Below are positions 1 to 5,967 of a DNA stretch of 6,196 bases, in pieces; position 1 is the stretch's first letter, and each line of letters starts with the position of its first letter. The translations under genes and the position numbers were made by a program. The stretch is taken from the NCBI GenBank assembly GCA_016208645.1, contig JACQXP010000252.1, positions 1-6,196 of the forward strand, given 5' to 3'. A model generated the notes under the pieces. It had not been told where the DNA came from, made no database searches, and saw only the letters and a program-made list of their open reading frames with translations. Source of the DNA: Candidatus Methylomirabilota bacterium (lineage in GTDB: Bacteria > Methylomirabilota > Methylomirabilia > Methylomirabilales > 2-02-FULL-66-22).

Positions 1-1419
1 GAGGGGGTACTGAGACCATCCCGGTTGTCCCGCGATGATGAAGACTACACCTTCCGGTACGTCCTCCGGCGGGACGAGTGCCTCCAGCAGCGACGGCCGG
101 CCGCGAAGCTGTTCTGGGGCTGCCGTCTTTGCTCGTGCCGCATGGTCGAGACCGTCAATCGCAATCAGCGTCGGCCGACCCCGATCGGTCGCGAGGAGCT
201 GTGCGAGCCGAAGGACGTGCTCACGGAGCCTTCCCGGATCGTCAAGCAAAAAGTCGTTCCGGACGGGAACGCCTGCCTCCCACAGTCGATGACTGTAAAA
301 GCGCTGGCGCAGCCGCCCTAGGAGATCACCCCAGAGGGCAGCCGCGGTTGCTGTCTGACTATAGTCTTGTGGAAGGGTTGCCGCCCCAGGTGTCAAGGGT
401 CGGAAGGCGTGGAACCGGAGATCCACTACCGGTTCAGCCCGATTGGCGAGCGCACTCACGATGCTGGTCTTCCCGCATCCCGCGGACCCTGTAAGGAATA
501 TAATGCCTCGCTGCAGGCTACAAACGGTCTGCGCGAGGTCGGCAACGAACCCGCTCCGGCTTGGAAAAAAGGGTTCCGGTGGAGGAAACTCGTGGTCGCC
601 GATGATTTCCTCACCAGGAATCTGAAGAGCGCGACACGCTTCCTCGCGCGTCACCGCGATCTGGTTGCCGCGGAGGGAAGTCGCCCAGCGGCGAAGCTGT
701 GTATCTAACTGGGCCCGCCCCCTCTGGGCGATGGGGACCGGTATCCCAAAGATGCCGGAAAGACGTTCCACGGTGTTGCGTGTAAGCTGCGGAAGGCTCG
801 GCTGATCCGCGTCGATGTGCAAACTTCGGAGAAATCGGAGTTGTTCAGCATCCGACAGTGAGTCCAGTTCCTCGCGCCATTGCTGCCAACCGGGCTCCAT
901 ATCGCTCGGCATTCTGATCTCATTGATATGCCCCGCACTCCCCACCAGGGTCGAAAGGGTCGTCCAAAACTCACTCAGAGGCGGAAGGATCGTGTCAACT
1001 CCCGCTCGTTGAACCCGCACTGCCTGTTGTCCGAGCTTACGATTTGTGTACAGATGGAGCTCAACGTCGCCTTGAGCGACAACGGTCTTCCACCCTTCGG
1101 CGAGTTGTCTCAGGAGAGACTTTCCATCGGTGGGTGCGTTCGCAAGGTAGGCAAATGTGAGGTTGGCCTCGGCCCGAGTATGCTTTACCTGGTACCATAT
1201 CGTGCGGCCGTCTTCACATGCGACCATGACGTCGTCGATACCGGGGATGGCGGGGACTTGGATGGTGACACTCCGAATCCCGCTCGCTTTATCCAGCATT
1301 TCTACAATGAAATGTTCAGCGAGTGTGGCCTCATACCAGTAGGGGTCGTGAAGCCCCGGTTGGTTGGGTATGGCCGCGGAAAGCGAGGGGACAGCGTGGG
1401 CTGCTCTTGGACTACTCAA
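1..1419 (-). CDS. Cap4-like nuclease fused to STAND NTPase (Avs/AVAST-type antiviral protein), C-terminus beyond window
   Basis: The frame is open from a TTG at 1419 to the left edge, giving about 473 residues with the C-terminus missing. Residues ~20-150 resemble the Cap4 dsDNA endonuclease domain (DUF4297): an early helix (DPYWYEATLAEHFIVEML), then a PD-(D/E)XK core with D62/D63 and Q77-V78-K79, and a later LHLYTNRKLG strand. Residues ~150-290 are a mostly helical linker. A P-loop NTPase follows, with Walker A GSAGCGKT at 311-318 (K317) and Walker B TLIAIDGLDH at 417-426 (D422, D425); the visible end is the next strand, VVFIIAGQPG. In known Avs proteins the STAND part senses a phage protein through C-terminal repeats, oligomerises and activates the N-terminal nuclease; that function here is inferred. 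The sensor region lies outside the window. There is no frameshift or stop in the visible part. Assignment as nuclease plus P-loop NTPase is fairly firm; the Avs subtype cannot be decided. Confidence 0.8.
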   Translation of the reverse strand, partial: MSSPRAAHAVPSLSAAIPNQPGLHDPYWYEATLAEHFIVEMLDKASGIRSVTIQVPAIPGIDDVMVACEDGRTIWYQVKHTRAEANLTFAYLANAPTDGKSLLRQLAEGWKTVVAQGDVELHLYTNRKLGQQAVRVQRAGVDTILPPLSEFWTTLSTLVGSAGHINEIRMPSDMEPGWQQWREELDSLSDAEQLRFLRSLHIDADQPSLPQLTRNTVERLSGIFGIPVPIAQRGRAQLDTQLRRWATSLRGNQIAVTREEACRALQIPGEEIIGDHEFPPPEPFFPSRSGFVADLAQTVCSLQRGIIFLTGSAGCGKTSIVSALANRAEPVVDLRFHAFRPLTPGAATLPQDYSQTATAAALWGDLLGRLRQRFYSHRLWEAGVPVRNDFLLDDPGRLREHVLRLAQLLATDRGRPTLIAIDGLDHAARAKTAAPEQLRGRPSLLEALVPPEDVPEGVVFIIAGQPGWSQYPL

Positions 1420-1431
1420 CTCTTGACCTCA
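1417..1431 (-). promoter_or_regulatory. Shine-Dalgarno and TTG start of the nuclease-STAND gene
   Basis: TGAGG at 1431-1427 lies 7 nt before the TTG at 1419-1417. This decides the start, because the frame has an upstream TGA at 1431-1429 and no ATG or GTG before the conserved N-terminal helix. A separate ATG at 1432-1430 opens a six-codon reading frame (M-R-S-R-V-E, TAG at 1414-1412) in another phase. It spans this site and overlaps the TTG, so it could act as a tiny overlapping upstream frame or be chance. Confidence 0.55.
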
Positions 1432-1467
1432 TGAAAAAGTTAACGGACACCTGTTGGAAGCGGAAGG

Positions 1468-1496
1468 ATTATACCCCGTACTCCCACGGCCTGCAA
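1468..1496 (-). promoter_or_regulatory. sigma70-type promoter of the nuclease-STAND gene
   Basis: On the minus strand a TTGCAG -35 box (1496-1491) and a perfect TATAAT -10 box (1473-1468) are separated by 17 bp. The expected transcript start is near 1461, giving a ~42-nt leader before the TTG at 1419. The boxes are close to consensus and correctly placed, so the gene is probably transcribed on its own from here. Confidence 0.7.
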
Positions 1497-1507
1497 TTTC
1501 AAGGAAA

Positions 1508-1562
1508 GGGGATGGATGGTGGGGGTTGCTGGGTGAGGTGATAGGAGGTGAGGGTGATAGGA
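1508..1562 (+). repeat. G-rich tract with short direct repeats
   Basis: The plus strand is strongly G-rich, with G-runs at 1508-1511, 1521-1525, 1531-1533 and 1552-1554. A 10-bp direct repeat GGTGATAGGA occurs at 1537-1546 and 1553-1562 (16-bp period). The tract lies just upstream of the -35 box of the minus-strand nuclease-STAND gene. A weak G-quadruplex is possible, but the loops are long. Confidence 0.5.
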
Positions 1563-1657
1563 ATTTGCTTCTGGGGGAGGCGCGCTCGGTCCCCTCAGCC
1601 CCCCGCGGGCGGCCGCGCATCGTATGCCGGGGCCTCCCCGGCGAGGTCGCGCTGCCA

Positions 1658-1673
1658 CTGACCAACTGACCTC
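1658..1673 (+). repeat. CTGACCAACTGACCTC motif, also found near livF
   Basis: This 16-mer matches the reverse complement of 5843-5858 (CTGACCAATTGACCTC) at 15 of 16 positions. Both copies are intergenic, so it is probably a dispersed genomic repeat. It is too short to assign to a known family. Confidence 0.4.
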
Positions 1674-1896
1674 GCGGTTACCGCAGGCCTGGCGCGCATG
1701 TCAAGCGGAAAGCCTGGGCAGGTCCCGCTCGTCGGACACCCACCCCCTGTGGACGCAGGCTGGCGCGGCGGGAGACGCGACGGAGGCGCAATCTTCGCGA
1801 AGGGAGTCTGCCCACCCGACCGTGGAAGAACGTAGAGCAGCCGGAATTACGCAGAAAGAGATGCGGGCGGGCTGTGCGCGTGCGTGGGCCACAGGC

Positions 1897-1982
1897 CCCT
1901 GTCTGCCGTCGGCACACCCAGGGAGGTGGGTGAGGATCTTCCCTGTCTGCCGCCTACCTGCGCGTTTCCGCACGCAGACAGG
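1897..1982. repeat. CCCTGTCTGCCG repeat cluster with hairpin
   Basis: CCCTGTCTGCCG occurs twice in direct orientation, at 1897-1908 and 1941-1952. Its reverse complement core GCAGACAGG occurs once at 1974-1982. The second direct copy and the inverted copy can form a 9-bp stem (1942-1950 with 1974-1982), with a further TGCG/CGCA pairing possible inside the loop. The first copy could pair with the same partner. The cluster lies 55-140 bp upstream of the DUF2283 promoter, so it may be a set of binding sites or an alternative RNA structure; either role is inference. Confidence 0.5.
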
Positions 1983-2036
1983 TGCCCGGCACAGGCAGGT
2001 CGATGACCGCGGGCTGCTCGATGAACGCCATGAGCC

Positions 2037-2066
2037 TTGACATGCGAGGCGTGTGGCCCCTATAGT
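2037..2066 (+). promoter_or_regulatory. Consensus-like sigma70 promoter of the DUF2283 gene
   Basis: A perfect TTGACA (2037-2042) and a TATAGT (2061-2066) are separated by 18 bp. The predicted +1 is around 2073, which is the first base of an in-frame GTG. This rules against the upstream TTG at 2037 as the gene start, because that codon is part of the -35 box. Confidence 0.7.
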
Positions 2067-2072
2067 GCTCTT

Positions 2073-2414
2073 GTGGCACCCTACCTCCAGCGCGGTCGCG
2101 ATGTGACCGCGCTCGAAATCCGGTGGATCGCATCCGCCCAAGGGAAGTCCATTTACAGCTACGATAAGAAGCGCGACGTCCTGTATGTGTCCGTCGGTGA
2201 CCCACAGGATGCGATTTCCCGCGAGGTGCAGCCGGGGATCTTCGTCCATCTGCACCCTCGGACTCGAAAGGTCGTCGGATACACGCTCCTGGATTTTCAG
2301 CGCCGCGCCTCCCGGACCGGGAAGAAGGCCGACGTGTCCGCCTTCACGATTCCCGTCCAGGCCTCGTTTCGCCTCCCGACTAAACTGCTCCGGCGCCGCA
2401 CGGCGACTCTGTAG
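2073..2414 (+). CDS. DUF2283 family protein
   Basis: A small protein of 113 residues if started at GTG 2073. Residues ~28-76 match DUF2283: YDKKRDVLYVSVG, then a short acidic turn and PGIFVHLHPRTRKVVGYTLLDF, the expected run of short beta strands with the conserved YD...D-LY-S core and a V-G-Y/I strand near the end. The molecular function of DUF2283 is unknown; such genes are often found near small toxin-antitoxin-like genes, but no partner is visible here. The basic tail (KLLRRRT) could bind nucleic acid, which is speculation. It is the only plus-strand gene in the window and has its own promoter. Start choice: GTG 2073 coincides with the predicted transcript start and would be leaderless; GTG 2103 (103 residues) is the alternative. 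Neither has a Shine-Dalgarno sequence. Confidence 0.75.
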   Translation: MAPYLQRGRDVTALEIRWIASAQGKSIYSYDKKRDVLYVSVGDPQDAISREVQPGIFVHLHPRTRKVVGYTLLDFQRRASRTGKKADVSAFTIPVQASFRLPTKLLRRRTATL

Positions 2415-2567
2415 CCTCCCATCGCCCCACGACGGCCCAACCCCATTCCGGAGATCGCCCTCTCTGCAACCAATTGCATGGAGGCGCGGGTCCGGGTCGT
2501 CCCGAGATGCATCCCCGGGTACACAGGTGCACGTGAAGGCCGCACACCCTCTGAGCGTTCACCCCCA

Positions 2568-3383
2568 TCACGCCCGACGCGCCGAGAGCAGCCGAACCAG
2601 GTTCTCGTGCGTCACGAGCGCCGGGTCGGCGCTCGGTTCGAGGAACGGACGGACGTCGGCCACAGCCTGCCCCCAGGCTACCGTGGCCAACCGCTTGCGG
2701 ACGACCTCCCGCCACGTGTCTTCCGACAAGGGTCTCCTCTGCCAGCCCGTCTGCCGAAGGGCGTTGTTGAGCAGCGTCAGATTCGGTGACGGCCAGTCGG
2801 GATCGCTCAGATACCACAGGAGGTCGTAGAGGTCGCGGCCCTTGGTGTGGGGGCGCTGGAGGATAGCATGCAGCTTGCCCGCCAGGAGGGAGGCACGGTC
2901 GTGGTGCTGCAATTGCAGCACGACGTGCCGGCGCACGACGGTCGTCGCCAGGCCCGCCCCGGCCGGCGGATTGGTGTCCACCTCGAGCTTGACGGCGAGC
3001 ACCTCATCTCGGCGCGGCGACAACTCCAACTCGTGCGGCAGGCCGACGAACCGCACGAACGCACTCTGCACGACCTTTCGATCGCTGACCTTGAGCTCGA
3101 CCGCGTACCCCTCCGCGGCGAACTCCGTCCGGATGGCGAGGAGATACCGGCGCAGATCGTACCCCGTCTGGGGGCGCTCCAGGGCGAAGTCCAAGTGCTC
3201 CGAGAACCGCGGGACGGCATACAGAAACCGCAGCGCCGTGTCGCCGTGGAAGGCCAGCGGGATCATGGCTCCGGCACGCTGGAGGCACCCCAGGATGCGA
3301 GCTTGCAGGTATTCGCGGGCCGCGTTGCGCGCCTGGACAGGTGAGGGGGCGGCTCGCGCCAGGGCGCGCAAGGATTCTTTCAT
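2568..3383 (-). CDS. abiEii: AbiEii-type nucleotidyltransferase toxin, catalytic motif altered
   Basis: A 271-residue member of the AbiEii/AbiGii nucleotidyltransferase-like toxin family, the toxin half of type IV toxin-antitoxin systems; studied relatives modify tRNA by adding nucleotides. Family features seen: FHGDTALRFLY at 45-55, VPRFSEHLDFALE at 57-69, LEVDTNPP at 133-140 (third acidic residue D136), and the C-terminal block LLAGKLHAILQR...GRDLYDLLWYL at 166-192 with K170 and D184. Two positions depart from the usual pattern: GG-T becomes G47-D48-T49, and S-x-D-L-D becomes S61-E62-H63-L64-D65. The usual nucleotide-binding glycine and first metal-binding aspartate are therefore missing, and catalysis is doubtful. 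Length and frame are intact. The ATG overlaps the abiEi stop by four bases (ATGA), so translation is probably coupled. Confidence 0.88.
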   Translation of the reverse strand: MKESLRALARAAPSPVQARNAAREYLQARILGCLQRAGAMIPLAFHGDTALRFLYAVPRFSEHLDFALERPQTGYDLRRYLLAIRTEFAAEGYAVELKVSDRKVVQSAFVRFVGLPHELELSPRRDEVLAVKLEVDTNPPAGAGLATTVVRRHVVLQLQHHDRASLLAGKLHAILQRPHTKGRDLYDLLWYLSDPDWPSPNLTLLNNALRQTGWQRRPLSEDTWREVVRKRLATVAWGQAVADVRPFLEPSADPALVTHENLVRLLSARRA

Positions 3384-4021
3384 AGCGTCTGATACTCTTG
3401 CGCCTCAGCGCGGGCCAGGTCGGCAACCAGAGCCGCCGCACGTCGGAGCTTGGGATGGCCAAGGGATTCGGCCAGGCTCGCCAAGCCGCCCACGTTCAGG
3501 CGATCCAGGTTCTGGAGGCGCAGCTCCTGCACGTACTCGGGCGCGTCTCCCCCGGGATGCAGATGGATAAGGTCGAGCAGCGCCTTCTCCGGCGTCGCGA
3601 CAAAGGCCTGTTGCCCGCCGCCGAGATCCGCGAGGGAGTATCCGGCGAACAGCGCCGTCGCGATATGGCGATACTGAAACGTGCCAGCCGTCGTCTGCCA
3701 GCGGGCGGGCCGCCTCGTCGTGACGCAGGTCGTCACCGGAACGCCCTCCGGAATCAGCCCATGAAATGCCAGCGCTGACTGGCAACTGACGTAGGAGCCA
3801 CGTACGAGGCGGTTGGCAATTACGAATGGGTGGGGCTCCACCTTCCGAAAGGGGGGTGCCAGCGCGTACACGCCGCGGCGGAATTGCTGGATGCGCCCGG
3901 CCGCCACCCATCGCGACAGTTGCCGACGCACGTCTCGGATGTCTACCTCGCCGGCCAACAGCAAGCCGGTTTCAAAGACCGGCTCATCCGCCACCAGCTC
4001 TACCAGGCGCCTGAATTCCAT
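3380..4021 (-). CDS. abiEi: AbiEi-type antitoxin / autorepressor
   Basis: A 213-residue AbiEi family antitoxin. Residues ~1-58 form a winged helix-turn-helix (VDIRDVRRQLSRWVAAGRI, then the wing RRGVYAL at 48-54). Next comes the family block SYVSCQSALAFHGLIPEG (76-93) and VTTCVTTRR (96-104), and later ATPEKALLDLIHL. Known AbiEi proteins neutralise AbiEii without stable binding and repress their own operon through the N-terminal domain. The gene is first in the operon and overlaps abiEii by ATGA. ATG 4021 is preferred over the longer frame from 4108, because homology begins at MEFRRLVELV and the promoter -10 box lies six bases before this ATG. No Shine-Dalgarno sequence precedes it, so the mRNA is probably leaderless. 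Confidence 0.88.
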   Translation of the reverse strand: MEFRRLVELVADEPVFETGLLLAGEVDIRDVRRQLSRWVAAGRIQQFRRGVYALAPPFRKVEPHPFVIANRLVRGSYVSCQSALAFHGLIPEGVPVTTCVTTRRPARWQTTAGTFQYRHIATALFAGYSLADLGGGQQAFVATPEKALLDLIHLHPGGDAPEYVQELRLQNLDRLNVGGLASLAESLGHPKLRRAAALVADLARAEAQEYQTL

Positions 4022-4027
4022 GCATAT

Positions 4028-4056
4028 AAGATACCAGTAATGGCAATATATTGCAA
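4028..4056 (-). promoter_or_regulatory. abiE promoter with overlapping palindromic operator
   Basis: On the minus strand, TTGCAA (4056-4051) and TATCTT (4033-4028) are 17 bp apart. The perfect 12-bp palindrome GCAATATATTGC (4043-4054) overlaps the -35 box and spacer. A site there would block RNA polymerase, fitting the autoregulation known for AbiEi proteins. The palindrome and boxes are seen directly; its use by this AbiEi is inferred. Confidence 0.6.
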
Positions 4057-4174
4057 CGGTTTGTCTCAGATCAAGGAATGGATGCCCTTCAGACGGCTGG
4101 GCCCCCACCTAGCAACTGGAGGTCCCAGGGGCATGGCCGAGCGTGGATGTCAGGGCGGTGCCCGGCTCGCGGCC

Positions 4175-4193
4175 ACCCACGCTTCGCGTGGGT
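4175..4193. terminator. Strong hairpin between the abiE operon and the transporter pseudogene
   Basis: ACCCACGC (4175-4182), loop TTC, GCGTGGGT (4186-4193) form a perfect 8-bp stem just past the stop of the minus-strand EamA pseudogene. There is no T-run on either side, so it is not a typical intrinsic terminator. It may still end or protect transcripts reading leftward. Confidence 0.3.
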
Positions 4194-4202
4194 ACTCGGC
4201 TC

Positions 4203-5011
4203 TCAAGTCTCCGTCCGCTGGATCCAGCCGATGCCGAAGCAGACGAGGGCGGCGCCGAAGAACTGCACGGGGGCCAGGTGCTCGCGGAAGACCAGCCAGC
4301 CGAGGAAGGCGGCCGTCACGACCTCCCAGGTGGCGATGACGCTCGCCTGGCTCGCCGGCAGGTCGCGGAGGCCAATGGTGTACAGGGCATACCCACCCAG
4401 GCTGGGGACCAGGGCCAGCCCCAGGATCCAGAGCCAGGCGATGGCGGGTTAGCGGAGCGCCGGGAGCAGTCGCGGTCCGCTCAGGACCGCCAGGAACAGG
4501 CTGCCCGCCGCGAAGGCGTAGAGGACCACGGTCCAGGGTGGATAACGGGCCAGGGCGCGCTTGCCGAAGATGCTGTAGGTCGCCATGCTGATCGCGGCCA
4601 GCAGCCCGAAGAGGATCTGATGGCGACAGCCAGCAGCTTCGTGCTCGTGATCCGCTCCCGCAGGAACAGGGCGGACATAAGCGCCACGAAGGCCGGGTAG
4701 GTGTAGAGCAGGGTGATCGCGACCGCCAGGGTCGTGAATTTGACCGCCGAGAAATAGGCCCAGAAGTTCAGCGTGACGCCGATGAAGCCGTACAGGGCAA
4801 AGAAGGGAAGATCGCGGGCTCGGATGCGGAGGAGGGTGGGCTGGAAGAGGGCCAGCAGGGCCGCCAGGGTCATTGCCCCGATGAGGGCCCGCCAGGTGAC
4901 GACGGCCATCGGGTCCCCCTCGTAACGGTAGATGGCCCGACCCCAGGCCCCCAGGGAGCCCAGCAGCGTCGCCCCCGTCAGCACGGCCAGGACGGCACGG
5001 GTTTCCTTCAT
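4203..5011 (-). pseudogene. EamA/DMT-family transporter pseudogene (internal deletion, frameshift and stop)
   Basis: Remains of a ten-helix drug/metabolite transporter. ATG 5011 has a good Shine-Dalgarno GGAGG five bases upstream. The first 130 residues are normal: helices at ~7-27, 36-57, 68-90 and 92-117, ending with the EamA signature FLRERITSTKLLAVA. At ~4619-4621 the frame changes and continues as ILFGLLAAISMATYSIFGK, the usual sixth helix, so the fifth helix and its linker (~27 residues) are missing. This second frame runs to TGA at 4205-4203, ending with SVIATWEVVTAAFLGWLVFREHL-type helices, but has a TAA at 4451-4449 after LLPALR. About 268 codons remain of an expected ~295. Deletion plus nonsense in one gene argues for real decay rather than a single sequencing error. 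Confidence 0.82.
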
Positions 5012-5101
5012 CCTGGCCTCCGGCGTGCTGCGGTGTGGACGTGCTGCCGTGCTGCCATTGACTGCCGCACCGCAGGACTGCAGCACCGCGGAACCAAGGT
5101 C
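5012..5101. other. GC-rich spacer with GTGCTGCC repeats
   Basis: This short spacer separates livF from the transporter pseudogene. It holds a tandem GTGCTGCC (5041-5048, 5049-5056) and an inverted pair CTGCGGTG/CACCGCAG (5028-5035, 5068-5075), which could fold after the livF stop. No T-run is present, so a terminator is not claimed. Confidence 0.35.
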
Positions 5102-5806
5102 CTAGCCACCCAGATAGGCCCGTTTCACGTTGGGGTCGGCGGCCAGCTCCGCCGCGGTGCCGCTCAACGCGATGATGCCCGTCTCCAGGACGTAGCCCCG
5201 CGTGGCCACGGAGAGCGCCATGCGGGCGTTCTGCTCCACCAGCAGGATGGTGGCACCCTGCCGGTGGAGTTCCCTGATGGTCTGGAAGGTCTGCTCGACC
5301 AGGGTCGGCATCAGGCCGAGGGATACCTCGTCCAGCAGGAGCAGTCGGGGTCGTCCCACCAGGGCGCGCGCGATGGCCAGCATCTGCTGTTCTCCGCCGG
5401 ACAGCGTCTTGCCCCGCTGTCGTGCCCGCGCCCGGAGCTGCGGGAACAGGGTGTAGGCGCGTTCCAGTTCTGCGGCCACCTCGCCGGCGTCCTGCAGGAA
5501 ATAGGTGCCGAGGCCAAGGTTCTCCTCGACGGTGAGATCGGGGAGGATCCGGCGCCCTTCCGGAACCAGGCTGATCCCGCGGCGCGCGCGGAGATACCCA
5601 GGTTCAGCGGTGATGTCCTCGCCCCGGAAGAGGATCGTACCGGCGCGGGGGCGCAGCAGGCCCATGACCGATCGAAGGGTGGTGCTCTTCCCGGCACCGT
5701 TGGCCCCGATGATGGTCACGAGGTCTCCGTCGCGGACGTCGAAGCTCACGCCGCGGACTGCGGCGAACTCGCCGTACGTGACTTCGCGATTTCGGACCTC
5801 AAGCAT
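5102..5806 (-). CDS. livF: Branched-chain amino acid ABC transporter ATPase LivF
   Basis: A 234-residue, full-length LivF-type ATPase, a cytoplasmic subunit that works with LivG to power LivHM permeases for leucine/isoleucine/valine or related substrates delivered by a periplasmic binding protein. Walker A GANGAGKST is at 34-42, the family-typical VPEGR at 81-85, LTVEENLGLG at 91-100, the ABC signature LSGGEQQ at 135-141, Walker B LLLLDE at 155-160, and the LivF-type LLVEQNA in place of the usual switch histidine. One oddity is V161 where nearly all LivF proteins have proline (DEPSLGL becomes DEVSLGL). Many LivF-like ATPases serve other substrates, so specificity is open. The livG end lies 326 bp upstream, an unusually wide gap for this operon. 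The Shine-Dalgarno before ATG 5806 is weak. Confidence 0.93.
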   Translation of the reverse strand: MLEVRNREVTYGEFAAVRGVSFDVRDGDLVTIIGANGAGKSTTLRSVMGLLRPRAGTILFRGEDITAEPGYLRARRGISLVPEGRRILPDLTVEENLGLGTYFLQDAGEVAAELERAYTLFPQLRARARQRGKTLSGGEQQMLAIARALVGRPRLLLLDEVSLGLMPTLVEQTFQTIRELHRQGATILLVEQNARMALSVATRGYVLETGIIALSGTAAELAADPNVKRAYLGG

Positions 5807-5822
5807 CGCGCTCGCTACTCAT

Positions 5823-5857
5823 GTCAATTGGTCATTCGTCAAGAGGTCAATTGGTCA
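5823..5857. repeat. GTCAATTGGTCA direct repeat upstream of livF
   Basis: GTCAATTGGTCA occurs at 5823-5834 and 5846-5857 (23-bp period), in a wider low-complexity stretch to ~5921 rich in GTC/GAC words (for example ATTCGACCACTCGACCAGTC near 5900-5919). The second copy shares 15 of 16 bases with the inverse of 1658-1673. Confidence 0.6.
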
Positions 5858-5967
5858 GCTCCGCTGCCTTTCGGTTATGCGGTCTTTCCAAATTGACTAT
5901 TCGACCACTCGACCAGTCGACTGCCTTAGTCCTGCCTTTCGCAAATACAGTGACACTCATTTCTGCT

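Larger units (their letters stand above)
1475..2036. other. Long stretch without a convincing gene
   Basis: Between the nuclease-STAND gene and the DUF2283 gene I see no protein I can recognise. Open frames on both strands give arginine/proline/serine-rich translations typical of shadow frames in GC-rich DNA. The longest on the plus strand (1624-2040) has no recognisable domain or ribosome binding site. Visible structure: a G-rich repeat near the left promoter; a perfect hairpin GCCGGGG-CCT-CCCCGGC at 1626-1642; an inverted pair GCGAGGTC/GACCTCGC at 1641-1648 and 1669-1676; GGGCC-ACA-GGCCC at 1886-1898; and the CCTGTCTGC cluster at 1897-1982. It could be decayed coding sequence, regulatory DNA or an unrecognised RNA; the sequence does not decide. 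Confidence 0.5.

Noticed and set aside
880..1434. Plus-strand open frame of 184 codons
   Set aside because: It lies antisense to the nuclease-STAND coding region, whose translation has recognisable motifs; this one has none.
1508..1578. Strong G-quadruplex upstream of the nuclease-STAND promoter
   Set aside because: G-runs of three or more are present, but some loops are 18-19 nt, so stable folding is doubtful; kept only as a G-rich repeat.
1624..2040. Plus-strand open frame of 138 codons
   Set aside because: No recognisable domain or ribosome binding site; arginine-rich composition typical of GC-rich non-coding DNA; it runs into the DUF2283 -35 box.
1701..2255. Minus-strand open frame of 184 codons
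   Set aside because: It overlaps the DUF2283 gene and its promoter on the opposite strand and shows no domain.
2185..2829. Plus-strand open frame of 214 codons
   Set aside because: Out of phase with DUF2283 and antisense to abiEii; its translation is low-complexity serine/arginine-rich.
3380..4108. Longer abiEi start at 4108
   Set aside because: The extra 29 residues cover the promoter and palindrome and have no family similarity.
4449..4622. Programmed frameshift or readthrough in the EamA gene
   Set aside because: There is no slippery sequence at the junction, a whole helix is missing, and an additional stop follows; decay explains all three.
5033..5896. Plus-strand open frame of 287 codons
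   Set aside because: The longest frame here, but it is an antisense shadow of livF, a familiar false call over ABC ATPase genes.
5823..5921. CRISPR-like array near livF
   Set aside because: Only two 12-bp copies with an 11-bp gap and no regular spacers; it is a short direct repeat.
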